In this document: positions 30,312-40,500 of the stretch, in pieces
How positions within the stretch are numbered: position 1 is the stretch's first letter
Layout: each line of letters starts with the position of its first letter
Assembly: GCA_016721435.1 (NCBI GenBank)
Contig: JADKIC010000009.1
Location: 1-64,000, forward strand
Direction: 5' to 3'
Source: Bacteroidota bacterium
Lineage (GTDB): Bacteria; Bacteroidota; Bacteroidia; AKYH767-A; OLB10
Length of the DNA: 64,000 bases
Made by a program: the position numbers and the translations under genes
The notes under the pieces: generated by a model
Databases searched by the model: none
The model's input: the letters and a program-made list of their open reading frames with translations, nothing else
Told to the model about the DNA's origin: nothing

Positions 30312-30384
30312 ACGGGTGTAGCTCAATTGGTAGAGTAGTGGTCTCCAAAACCATTGGCTGGGAGTTCGAGTCTCTCCACCCGTG
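30312..30384 (+). tRNA. tRNA-Trp (anticodon CCA)
   Basis: 73 nt: acceptor ACGGGTG with CACCCGT, anticodon loop CTCCAAA in stem GTGGT/ACCAT, T-arm GGGAGTTCGAGTCTCTC. Its 3' end is 39 nt before secE, the usual Bacteroidota arrangement. Confidence 0.95.
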
Positions 30385-30423
30385 CACATTAAAACAGTAA
30401 AGATTACTTATCACATTGTCATC

Positions 30424-30618
30424 ATGGAAAAGATCAAATTATATATTCAGGATTCTTACAACGAACTGATGAATAAGGTTTCATGGCCCACCTGGAATGA
30501 ATTACAGAGTAGTGCCATTGTGGTGCTTGTCGCCACGCTGATATTTGGCTTTGTGATTTTCTTTATTGATTTTCTGTTCCAGGGAGCATTAAATGTTGTT
30601 TATAATCTCTTCGCTTAA
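30424..30618 (+). CDS. secE: Preprotein translocase subunit SecE
   Basis: 64-aa single-span subunit of the SecYEG channel. Amphipathic N-terminal helix with the conserved ELMNKVSWPTWNELQSSA motif, then one membrane helix (IVVLVATLIFGFVIFFIDFL). ATG 30424 is chosen as the family starts MEKIK directly before the amphipathic helix. It is 11 bp upstream of nusG. Confidence 0.95.
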   Translation: MEKIKLYIQDSYNELMNKVSWPTWNELQSSAIVVLVATLIFGFVIFFIDFLFQGALNVVYNLFA

Positions 30619-30629
30619 CTCATTAAGTC

Positions 30630-31187
30630 ATGACAGAGACGACAACCGGCAATAAGAAATGGTATGTCATCCGTGCCATCAGCGGAAAGGAGAAAAAGGT
30701 AAAACAATATATCGAAAGTGAAATTGTTCGTACCGGCCTTCAGGACTATGTATCACAGGTGCTCATACCCATGGAGAAATTTTACCAGATTAAGGATGGT
30801 AAAAAAGTAAGTAAAGAAAGAGCCCATCTTCCGGGTTATGTATTGATAGAAGCAGATCTGATAGGTGAAATTCCACATATCATTCAAAATACTACCGGTG
30901 TAATCGGATTCCTTGGCCCAAAAGGCGAAGCTCCAACACCACTCCGACAAACGGAAGTGAACAGAATCCTCGGAAAAGTGGATGAACTCCATGATAGTGA
31001 AGAGGTAATCAACATACCTTTTGTAGTGGGTGAAACGGTGAAAGTGACCGACGGACCCTTTAACAGTTTCTCAGGAGTGATTGAAGAAGTGAACGAAGAG
31101 AAGAAGAAACTGAAAGTGATGGTGAAAATCTTCGGGCGTAAAACACCGCTTGAATTAAGTTACATGCAAGTAGAAAAAGAATCGTAA
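30630..31187 (+). CDS. nusG: Transcription termination/antitermination protein NusG
   Basis: 185-aa elongation factor that couples RNA polymerase to ribosome/Rho. NGN domain from WYVIRAISGKEKKVKQYIES to about residue 115 with LPGYVLIEADL, and KOW domain with VGETVKVTDGPFNSFSGVIE. The frame is intact. It follows secE in the standard operon and precedes rplK by 96 bp. Confidence 0.96.
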   Translation: MTETTTGNKKWYVIRAISGKEKKVKQYIESEIVRTGLQDYVSQVLIPMEKFYQIKDGKKVSKERAHLPGYVLIEADLIGEIPHIIQNTTGVIGFLGPKGEAPTPLRQTEVNRILGKVDELHDSEEVINIPFVVGETVKVTDGPFNSFSGVIEEVNEEKKKLKVMVKIFGRKTPLELSYMQVEKES

Positions 31188-31283
31188 ACTGATTGTCTGA
31201 AATCATTGCCGGTTAGCTTCCACTCCGGCGCTGATGAATCTTCTCCTCTAAGACATAGGTATCGAGTAATAAAAACAGAACTA

Positions 31284-31724
31284 ATGGCAAAAGAAATAGG
31301 CGCACTGATCAAATTACAGGTGAAAGGCGGCGCTGCAAATCCTGCACCACCAATCGGACCGGCTCTCGGTGCGAAAGGGGTTAATATCATGGAGTTCTGC
31401 AAGCAGTTCAACGGACGCACGCAGGACAAAGCAGGGCAGATACTGCCGGTAATTATCACTGTATACACTGATAAGTCATTTGACTTTATCATCAAAACCC
31501 CTCCTGCATTCATACAACTGATGGAGGTGGCTAAAATTCAAAAAGGTTCAGCTGAATCTAACCGTAAAAAAGTTGGAACTGTAACCTGGGATCAGGTCCG
31601 TACCATTGCCGAAGGCAAAATGGTTGACATGAACTGCTTCACTATCGAATCTGCCATGAAAATGATTGCAGGATCGGCACGTAGTGCAGGAATAAATGTA
31701 GAAGGAACCGCTCCCTGGGAGTAG
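31284..31724 (+). CDS. rplK: 50S ribosomal protein L11
   Basis: 146 aa; binds 23S rRNA at the GTPase-associated centre. Signature AAANPAPPIGPALGA-like sequence here as GGAANPAPPIGPALGAKGVN, then FIIKTPPAFIQLMEVAKIQK and IAGSARSAGINVEG. The start is taken at ATG 31284 (MAKEIGALIKLQ); in-frame codons upstream are not conserved. The 96-nt leader has a GCCGG/CCGGC hairpin (31208-31229). Confidence 0.96.
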   Translation: MAKEIGALIKLQVKGGAANPAPPIGPALGAKGVNIMEFCKQFNGRTQDKAGQILPVIITVYTDKSFDFIIKTPPAFIQLMEVAKIQKGSAESNRKKVGTVTWDQVRTIAEGKMVDMNCFTIESAMKMIAGSARSAGINVEGTAPWE

Positions 31725-31737
31725 TAAGTCTGATCGC

Positions 31738-31777
31738 GGTACCGGGAATCGCTAGCTGCTTCCCGTGATCCGGTACC
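31738..31777 (+). promoter_or_regulatory. RNA hairpin in the rplK-rplA spacer
   Basis: GGTACCGG (31738-31745) pairs perfectly with CCGGTACC (31770-31777), with a possible inner GGAA/TTCC pairing. There is no U-run, so it is likely a processing or regulatory stem rather than a terminator; L1 autoregulation is possible but unproven. Confidence 0.5.
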
Positions 31778-31806
31778 AAAACAATTAATAACCTCAGAAT
31801 CACCAA

Positions 31807-32502
31807 ATGGCTAAGTTAACGAAGAACCAAAAGGTAGCTTATGCGAAAGTAGACGCTGACAAAGCCTACAACCTGCAAGATGCCACCAAACTTGTGAAGC
31901 AAGTATCCTTCACGAAGTTTGATGAATCAGTTGACCTGAGTGTACGACTGGGAGTAGATCCGCGTAAAGCCAATCAAATGGTACGTGGTATTGTTACCCT
32001 GCCACACGGAACCGGTAAAACCGTTCGCGTGTTGGTATTGTGCACTCCCGACAAAGAGCAGGAAGCTCGTGATGCCGGCGCTGACCATGTGGGTCTTGAT
32101 GATTACATCCAGAAAATCGAAAGCGGTTGGACAGATGTGGATATCGTGATCACCATGCCAGGCGTAATGGCAAAAGTGGGTAAACTGGGTAAAATCCTGG
32201 GCCCCCGAAATCTCATGCCTAACCCTAAAACCGGCACCGTTACGAACGATGTCGGCAAAGCGGTAAAGGAAGTGAAAGCGGGTAAAATCGACTTCAAAGT
32301 AGATAAAACCGGAATCATCCATGCCTCTATCGGCAAGGTGTCTTTCGATGCTGCTAAGTTGTACGATAATGCTCATGAATTGCTTCAGACCATCGTAAAG
32401 CTCAAACCATCTGCCGCAAAAGGAACGTACCTCAGAAGTATTTCCCTAAGCAGTACGATGAGCCCGGGCATTCGCATTGATGCGAAAAATGTTGCCGGGT
32501 AA
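31807..32502 (+). CDS. rplA: 50S ribosomal protein L1
   Basis: 231 aa; binds the 23S L1 stalk and represses its own operon in other bacteria. Landmarks: FDESVDLSVRLGVDPRKANQ, VRGIVTLPHGTGKTVRVLVL, GPRNLMPNPKTGTVTNDVGK and FKVDKTGIIHASIGKVSFD. The frame is intact; it lies 82 bp after rplK and 23 bp before rplJ. Confidence 0.96.
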   Translation: MAKLTKNQKVAYAKVDADKAYNLQDATKLVKQVSFTKFDESVDLSVRLGVDPRKANQMVRGIVTLPHGTGKTVRVLVLCTPDKEQEARDAGADHVGLDDYIQKIESGWTDVDIVITMPGVMAKVGKLGKILGPRNLMPNPKTGTVTNDVGKAVKEVKAGKIDFKVDKTGIIHASIGKVSFDAAKLYDNAHELLQTIVKLKPSAAKGTYLRSISLSSTMSPGIRIDAKNVAG

Positions 32503-32525
32503 AACATCTAACACGAATTCGTCAC

Positions 32526-33059
32526 ATGACAAGAGAAGAAAAAAACAAGATCATCGATGAATTGGTGGGAACACTGAGTCAATACAGTAATTTTTATATC
32601 ACCGATATAGAAACCCTGAACTCAGAAAAAACCTCCAAGCTGCGTCGTCATTGCTTTAATAAGCAAGTGCAGCTGAAGGTGGCAAAAAATTCTCTGATTA
32701 AAAAAGCATTGGAAAAGATCGAAGGCGATTTCAGCCAGTTGATCCCTACACTGAAAGGTTCATCCGCTATCATGGCATCTGAATCAGCCAGTCTTCCTGC
32801 TAAAATGATCAAGGATTTCCGCAAAGAAAGCGGTAAAGATGCCACTAAACCTGCATTGAAGAGTGCCTATATCGACGGTGGAATTTACGTTGGCGACAAT
32901 CAGCTGGATGCACTCGCATCACTGAAGTCCAAAAACGAACTCATCGGCGATGTTATCGGACTCCTTCAGTCACCTGCAAAATCTGTTATCTCCGGCCTCA
33001 AAGGTCAGGGTGCAAAGATTGCCGGTATCCTCAAAACCCTGGAAGAGCGTGCTGCTTAA
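32526..33059 (+). CDS. rplJ: 50S ribosomal protein L10
   Basis: 177 aa; base of the L7/L12 stalk. N-terminal MTREEKNKIIDELVGTLSQY, the rRNA-binding segment LRRHCFNKQVQLKVAKNSLI, and the C-terminal helix that binds L7/L12 dimers (IAGILKTLEERAA). The frame is intact and followed after 87 bp by rplL. Confidence 0.95.
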   Translation: MTREEKNKIIDELVGTLSQYSNFYITDIETLNSEKTSKLRRHCFNKQVQLKVAKNSLIKKALEKIEGDFSQLIPTLKGSSAIMASESASLPAKMIKDFRKESGKDATKPALKSAYIDGGIYVGDNQLDALASLKSKNELIGDVIGLLQSPAKSVISGLKGQGAKIAGILKTLEERAA

Positions 33060-33146
33060 GCCTAAGGGCCTAAGTACGACGTGGGAAAAGTTCCAAAAGT
33101 ATTCATCAAAAAAAATCATCAAGTAACTACTTAAAAAATCAATAAA

Positions 33147-33523
33147 ATGGCAGATTTGAAAGCATTCGCTGAACAACTCGTAAATCTTACAGTGAAAGAA
33201 GTTCAGAACTTGCAACTATCCTGAAAGACGAATATGGTATTGAACCCGCTGCTGCAGCTGTTGCAGTTGCTGCTCCCGGAGCAGGTGGTGGTGCCGAAGT
33301 CGCTGAAGAAAAAACATCTTTTGATGTGATTCTGAAAGCTGCAGGTGCAAATAAACTTGCAATCGTGAAATTGGTAAAAGACCTTACCGGTCTTGGACTG
33401 AAAGAAGCAAAAGACCTCGTTGATGGTGCACCAAAACCAGTAAAAGAAGGTGTGTCTAAAGACGAAGCCAATGCATTGAAGCAACAGCTTTCAGATGCAG
33501 GAGCGGAAGTTGAAGTCAAATAA
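33147..33523 (+). CDS. rplL: 50S ribosomal protein L7/L12 (one frameshift)
   Basis: About 125 aa; forms the flexible stalk that recruits translation factors. The N-terminal dimerisation helix starts at ATG 33147 (MADLKAFAEQLVNLTVKEVQ), followed by an Ala/Gly hinge (AAAAVAVAAPGAGGGAEVAE) and the conserved C-terminal domain (FDVILKAAGANKLAIVKLVK, TGLGLKEAKDLVDGAPKPVK). One G is missing near 33207: VKEVQ|ELATILKDEYG is restored by adding it, and otherwise the frame stops after 25 codons. This is an essential single-copy gene, so sequencing error is the likely cause. Confidence 0.94.
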
Positions 33524-33543
33524 TTGACTCTCAGTCTTCTAAT

Positions 33544-33579
33544 AGACCTGTTCCACCCGTTCGGTGGAACAGGTCTTTC
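33544..33579 (+). terminator. Terminator/attenuator between rplL and rpoB
   Basis: A perfect 14-bp stem, AGACCTGTTCCACC (33544-33557) with GGTGGAACAGGTCT (33563-33576), with a 5-nt loop and a short T/C tail. Position and form match the partial attenuator known from the E. coli rplJL-rpoBC operon. Confidence 0.8.
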
Positions 33580-33646
33580 CCATTTTCTAAACACCTCGCA
33601 AGAGGGTTCCGAACGGTTGTTAATTAACAATTAAAACTCCTTCGCC

Positions 33647-36600
33647 TTGACTACGAAAACAAGTCTCTCTTCAGAGAAGTCAGTAACCAACCGAGTTAAT
33701 TTCAGTAAAAACAAACACAGGATTGAATACCCTGATTTTCTTGAAATCCAATTGAAATCATTCAAGGATTTCTTCCAGCTGGAAACAACAGCTGATAACC
33801 GCACCGAAGAAGGGCTTTATAAGGTGTTCAGCGAGAATTTCCCGATCACCGATTCACGAAATAACTTCGTGCTGGAGTTCCTCGATTATTTCGTGGATCC
33901 TCCCCGATATGCCCTCGATGAATGTATCGAGCGTGGCTTAACTTACAGTGTTCCGTTAAAAGCGAAACTGAAACTCTATTGTACAGATCCTGAACATGAG
34001 GATTTTGAAACAATCGTGCAGGACGTTTACCTCGGCACTATTCCCTACATGACTCCGAAAGGTACCTTCGTGATCAATGGTGCAGAGCGTGTGGTGGTTT
34101 CCCAGCTTCACCGTTCACCCGGTGTGTTCTTCGGACAAAGCCGTCATGCCAATGGTACTAAATTGTACTCCGCACGTGTGATTCCTTTCAAAGGTTCATG
34201 GATCGAATTTGCGACAGACATCAACAATGTGATGTATGCGTATATCGACAGAAAAAAGAAATTCCCCGTTACGACCTTGCTGCGTGCAATCGGTTATCAA
34301 ACGGATAAAGATATCCTCGAGCTTTTTGGTCTCGCGGATGAAGTGAAAGTAAGTAAAGCCGGTCTCAAAAAAGTAGTGGGTCGTAAACTGGCCGCTCGTG
34401 TTTTGAAGAGCTGGCTGGAAGACTTTGTAGATGAAGATACCGGTGAAGTAGTGTCCATCGAAAGGAATGAAGTAATCCTCGAAAGAGAAACCATTCTGGA
34501 AGATGATCATATCGATATGATCGTTGACGCGAGTGTGAAATCCGTTATCCTGCACAAGGAAGATGCGAACACCAACGATTATGCGATCATCTACAATACC
34601 CTTCAGAAAGATACTTCTAACTCTGAGAAAGAAGCGGTAGAACATATCTATCGCCAGCTGAGAAATGCCGAACCACCCGATGAAGAAACAGCACGTGGTA
34701 TCATCGACAAGCTCTTTTTCTCCGATAAGCGTTATGACCTCGGACAAGTAGGTCGTTTCCGACTGAACCGTAAATTGAATTTAAATACAGCGATTGATAC
34801 GAAGGTGTTGACGAAAGAAGACATCATCGCGATCATTAAATATCTCATTGAACTGATCAATGCGAAAACGATTGTAGATGATATCGATCACTTGAGTAAT
34901 CGTCGTGTTCGTACTGTCGGTGAGCAATTGTATTCTCAGTTTGGTGTTGGTCTTGCCCGTATGGCACGTACCATTCGTGAGCGGATGAACATCCGTGACA
35001 ATGAAGTGTTCACGCCTGCTGATCTGATCAATGCGAAAACATTAAGTAGTGTTATTAACTCCTTCTTCGGTACGAATCAGCTGAGCCAGTTCATGGATCA
35101 GACGAATCCGCTCGCAGAAATCACCCACAAGCGCCGTCTTTCGGCCCTGGGACCCGGTGGTCTTTCCCGTGAGCGTGCAGGTTTCGAAGTACGTGACGTT
35201 CACTATACCCACTACGGCAGACTTTTGTACCATCGAAACACCGGAAGGACCGAATATCGGTTTGATTTCTTCCCTCTGTGTGTATGCGAAAATTAATAAC
35301 CTCGGATTTATCTCCACACCGTATCGCCCTGTGAACACAGGTAAAGTGGATACAAGTGGTGACAATATCATTTACCTGACTGCTGAAGAAGAAGATTCGA
35401 AAGTAATTGCTCAGGCGAATGCTCCTGTTGATGAAGCCGGAAACTTTACCGGAGGGCGTATCAAAGCGCGTTTCGAAGGAGATTTCCCGATCGTTGAACC
35501 GGAAGAATTGCACCTGATTGACGTTGCTCCAAATCAGATTGCCTCTATCGCCGCTTCACTCATTCCGTTCCTTGAACATGATGATGCGAACCGTGCCCTG
35601 ATGGGATCAAACATGCAACGCCAGGCAGTTCCATTGCTTCGTCCACAGGCTCCGATTGTTGGAACCGGTCTGGAAGGACATGTGGTACGCGATAGCCGTG
35701 TATTGATCAATTCTGATTACGCCGGAGTAGTGGAGTATGTGGATGCGAATGAAATTCATGTACGTAATTTCAGAAACGAAGACGAGAAACTCATCAGTTT
35801 TGATGACGATGTACGTATTTATAAACTCACCAAGTTTCAGAAAACAAATCAGAATACCTGTATCAACTTAAAGCCGATTGTAAGGAAAGGCGATAAGGTG
35901 AAACAACATCAGGTACTCTGTGAAGGATATGCGACACAAGGCGGAGAACTGGCGCTCGGACGTAACCTCAAAGTGGCTTTCATGCCGTGGAAAGGGTACA
36001 ACTTCGAGGATGCTATCGTGATTTCTGAGCGTGTGGTGCGTGAAGATATCTTCACCTCTATTCACGTGGATGAATACAGCCTGGAAGTGCGTGATACCAA
36101 ACGCGGACTGGAAGAGTTAACTGCGGATATCCCTAACGTGAGTGAAGAAGCGACACGTGAACTCGATGAACATGGACTTATCCGTGTAGGTGCTGAAGTA
36201 GGTGAAGGAGATATCCTCATCGGAAAAATCACTCCGAAAGGCGAAACAGATCCTTCTCCGGAAGAGAAACTGCTTCGTGCCATCTTCGGTGATAAAGCCG
36301 GTGATGTGAAGGATGCTTCGCTGAAAGTACCACCATCAGTAAAAGGTGTCGTTATTGATAAAAAATTATTCTCACGTGCGATTAAAGATAAACGCAGCCG
36401 TGATGAAGAGAAAAATATCGTTGCCCGTTTTGATGCGGAACAGGATAAAGACCTGGCTGAATTAAAAGTGCAGTTGGTCGATAAGTTGTTTGTTCTTGTT
36501 AGCGGAAAAACATCGCAAGGTGTCATCAACGCCTACAAAGAAGTGGTGATTCCAAAAGGATCGAAGTTTACACAGAAGATGTTGGTGGATATTGATTACA

Positions 36601-37480
36601 ACAACATCAACCCGACGAAGTGGACTACGGATAAAGAAAGAATGAGCAAATCACCCGTCTGCTGACGAACTATAACGTGAAGGCGAATGAAGTCATTGCT
36701 TCGTACAAGCGGAAGAAATTCCAGGTACAGATTGGTGATGAATTACCAACCGGCATCATGCAACTTGCAAAAGTGTACATCGCTAAGAAGCGTAAGCTGA
36801 AAGTGGGTGATAAGATGGCAGGACGTCACGGAAATAAAGGGATTGTTGCACGTATTGTTCGTGATGAAGACATGCCTTACCTCGATGATGGCACTCCGGT
36901 TGATATTGTTTTGAATCCATTAGGTGTACCATCAAGGATGAACCTTGGACAGATTTATGAAACCGTATTGGCCTGGGCAGGTGAAAAGCTGGGTGTGAAG
37001 TTCGCTACTCCGATTTTTGACGGAGCAACCCTCGCTGAAATCGATCATTATGTGACGAAGGCGGGCTTGCCGAAATTCGGATCTTCCTATTTATGGGATG
37101 GTGGAACAGGAGAGCGTTTCCATCAACCGGCAACAGTAGGTATCATCTACATGCTGAAACTCGGACATATGGTGGATGACAAGATGCATGCCCGTTCTAT
37201 AGGACCATATTCATTAATTACGCAACAGCCGCTCGGTGGTAAAGCACAGTTCGGAGGTCAGCGTTTTGGTGAGATGGAGGTTTGGGCCATTGAAGCCTTC
37301 GGTGCAGCCAACATCCTGCAGGAATTACTGACAGTGAAATCGGATGATGTAATGGGTCGTGCGAAAGCATACGAAGCGATTGTCAAAGGTGACAATATGC
37401 CGACTCCCGGAATTCCGGAATCCTTCAATGTATTACTGCACGAATTACAAGGTCTCTGTCTCAAAGTTACCTTAGACTAA
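33647..37480 (+). CDS. rpoB: DNA-directed RNA polymerase subunit beta (two frameshifts)
   Basis: About 1,278 codons, normal for Bacteroidota RpoB. N-terminal VNFSKNKHRIEYPDFLEIQL, the rifampicin region FFGTNQLSQFMDQTNPLAEI with HKRRLSALGPGGLSRERAGF, CTIETPEGPNIGLI, and near the end MAGRHGNKGIVARIVRDEDM, GGKAQFGGQRFGEMEVWAIE. The only start codon between the preceding in-frame stop and the conserved part is TTG at 33647. The frame breaks at the T-run near 35224 (one extra T) and near 36650 (one A missing, RMSK|ITRLLTNYNV). Both joins fall inside invariant sequence. The rifampicin cluster residues look wild type as read here. Confidence 0.95.
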
Positions 37481-37546
37481 AAGCAGGGAATTATTCACTT
37501 ATTAATTATCACCGACTAACGTTTACGTTATACCGATAAAAAAAAC

Positions 37547-40500
37547 ATGGCGGCTAAAAAAGATCAAAAGCTGAAAAGCAATTTCACAAAAATAACCATC
37601 AGCCTTGCGAGTCCTGAGAATATCCTGGAACATAGCAGTGGCGAGGTGCTCAAGCCGGAAACCATCAACTACCGTACTTATAAGCCGGAACGTGATGGTC
37701 TCTTCTGCGAGCGCATTTTCGGTCCTGTGAAGGACTGGGAGTGTCATTGTGGTAAGTATAAAAGAATTCGTTACAAAGGCATCGTATGTGACCGTTGTGG
37801 CGTGGAAGTTACCGAGAAGAAAGTGCGTCGTGAGCGTATGGGTCATATTACCCTTACTGTTCCGGTAGCACATATCTGGTACTTCCGTTCATTGCCAAAT
37901 AAGATCGGTTACCTGTTGGGATTACCCACCAAGAAACTTGATCTGATTATTTACTACGAGCGTTACGTAGTTATTCAGGCCGGTATCAAATCTGAAGATG
38001 GTGTGAACTATCTCGACTTCCTCACCGAAGAAGAGTACCTCGCTATCATGGAGACGCTGCCGAAGGAAAATCATCACCTCGATGATAAAGACCCGAATAA
38101 GTTTATAGCGAAGATGGGTGCGGATGCGCTCTTCGATTTATTGTCAAGACTGGAACTGGATCTGTTGAGTTTCAAACTGCGTCACCAGGCGAATACAGAG
38201 ACCAGTCAGCAACGTAAAAATGAAGCGTTGAAGCGTCTGCAAGTAGTGGAGGCTTTCCGTCAGGCGAATACGCATATTGAAAATCGTCCGGAATGGATGA
38301 TCGTGAAAGTGGTTCCTGTAATTCCACCTGAACTGCGACCACTCGTTCCATTAGATGGAGGTCGTTTTGCTACCTCTGACTTAAATGATTTATACCGTCG
38401 CGTGATCATCCGTAACAACCGTTTGAAGCGTCTCATCGAGATCAAAGCTCCTGAGGTAATTCTGCGAAATGAAAAGCGAATGTTGCAGGAAGCAGTTGAT
38501 TCCCTTTTTGACAATAGCCGTAAAGTAAATGCGGTGAAGACAGAAAGTAACCGTGCCTTGAAATCACTTTCGGATTCATTGAAAGGAAAGCAAGGTCGTT
38601 TCCGTCAGAACCTGCTCGGTAAACGTGTGGATTACTCTGCCCGTTCTGTTATCGTCGTAGGTCCTGAAATGAAATTGCACGAATGCGGTCTGCCGAAAGA
38701 TATGGCTGCCGAACTTTTCAAGCCATTCATCATTCGTAAAATGATTGAAAGGGGAGTCGTGAAGACGGTGAAGAGCGCGAAGAAAATTGTAGATAGAAAA
38801 GATGCTATCGTTTGGGATATTCTGGAGAATGTTCTGAAAGGACATCCTGTCATGCTTAACCGTGCTCCAACCCTGCATAGATTAGGTATACAGGCCTTCC
38901 AGCCGAAGCTGATCGAAGGAAAAGCAATTCAGTTGCACCCGCTCGTGTGTACAGCCTTCAACGCTGACTTTGACGGTGACCAGATGGCGGTGCATCTTCC
39001 ATTGGGAAATGCCGCGATTCTGGAAGCCCAGATGTTAATGCTGGCTTCTCATAATATCCTGAACCCTGCCAATGGTGCTCCTATTACCGTTCCTTCTCAG
39101 GACATGGTACTGGGACTCTATTACATCACCAAAGGACGTAAGTCGACGGATGAGGTGAAGGTGAAAGGAGAAGGTCTATCCTTCTATTCTTCGGAAGAAG
39201 TGGTCATCGCTTACAATGAAGAGCGCATTGATCTGCATGCATGGATTAAAGTGAAAGCGAACGTTAAAGAAGACGGTGAGTTAAAGAACAGATTGATTGA
39301 AACAACGGTAGGACGTGTACTCTTCAATGAAGTAGTGCCGCCCCGTGCCGGATATATCAATGAATTACTGACGAAGAAATCTCTTCGTGAAATCATCGGT
39401 AATGTACTCAAGGAAACAGGTATTGCAATAGCAGCACGATTCCTTGATGATATTAAAGATCTTGGTTTCCGTATGGCATTCAGAGGAGGTCTTTCTTTCA
39501 ACCTGAATGATGTAATTATTCCGGTGGAGAAAGTGAAGTTGGTAGAAAAAGCCAATCAGGAAGTAGAAGAGGTGATGAGTAACTACAATATGGGTTTCAT
39601 CACCAACAACGAGCGATACAATCAGGTGATTGATATCTGGAGCCGTACCAACTCACGTCTTACAGATACTTTGATGAATCAGATGAAGAATGATAAACAG
39701 GGCTTCAACTCTGTTTACATGATGCTTGATTCCGGTGCCCGTGGATCCAAAGAGCAGATTCGTCAGTTAGGAGGAATGAGGGGACTGATGGCGAAACCGC
39801 AAAAATCAGGATCAACAGGAGGGGAGATCATCGAGAATCCGATTCTTTCTAATTTTAAAGAAGGTCTTTCTATCCTTGAGTATTTCATCTCCACCCACGG
39901 AGCGCGTAAAGGTCTTGCCGATACCGCCCTTAAAACGGCAGATGCGGGTTACCTGACACGTCGTCTTGTTGACGTTGCACAGGATGTAATTATCACTGAT
40001 CCGGATTGCGGAACATTGCGCGGATTAGCGATGACTGCATTGAAGAATCAGGAAGATGTGGTAGAATCTTTGTATGATCGAATTCTCGGTCGCGTATCGG
40101 TTCACCATGTTTATCATCCGCAAACCGGTTAGCTCCTTGTTAAATCAGGAGAAGAAATCAATGAAGATGTTGCATCTAAAATTGAGAATTCTCCGATCAT
40201 GATTGTGGAGATTCGTTCTGTACTTACCTGTGAATCCAAGAAGGGTGTTTGCGGACGTTGTTATGGACGAAACCTCGCTTCCGGACGCATGGTGCAGAAG
40301 GGAGAGGCTGTAGGAGTTATTGCAGCGCAGTCCATCGGTGAGCCCGGTACACAGCTTACACTTCGTACGTTCCACGTCGGTGGTGTGGCCGTGAAAGGCG
40401 CAACAGAAACTTCATTTGTTGCCAGGTTTAACGGTATCATAGAATTTGAAGAAGTGCGTACCATCAAGAGTGGTAAAAAGGGTGAAGAAACAGATATTGT

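Noticed and set aside
31927..32376. 149-codon frame antisense to rplA
   Set aside because: Antisense shadow of a conserved ribosomal protein gene with no start signal.
35157..36665. Programmed frameshifting in rpoB
   Set aside because: No slippery heptamer plus pseudoknot; the breaks are simple homopolymer length changes like those elsewhere in the window.
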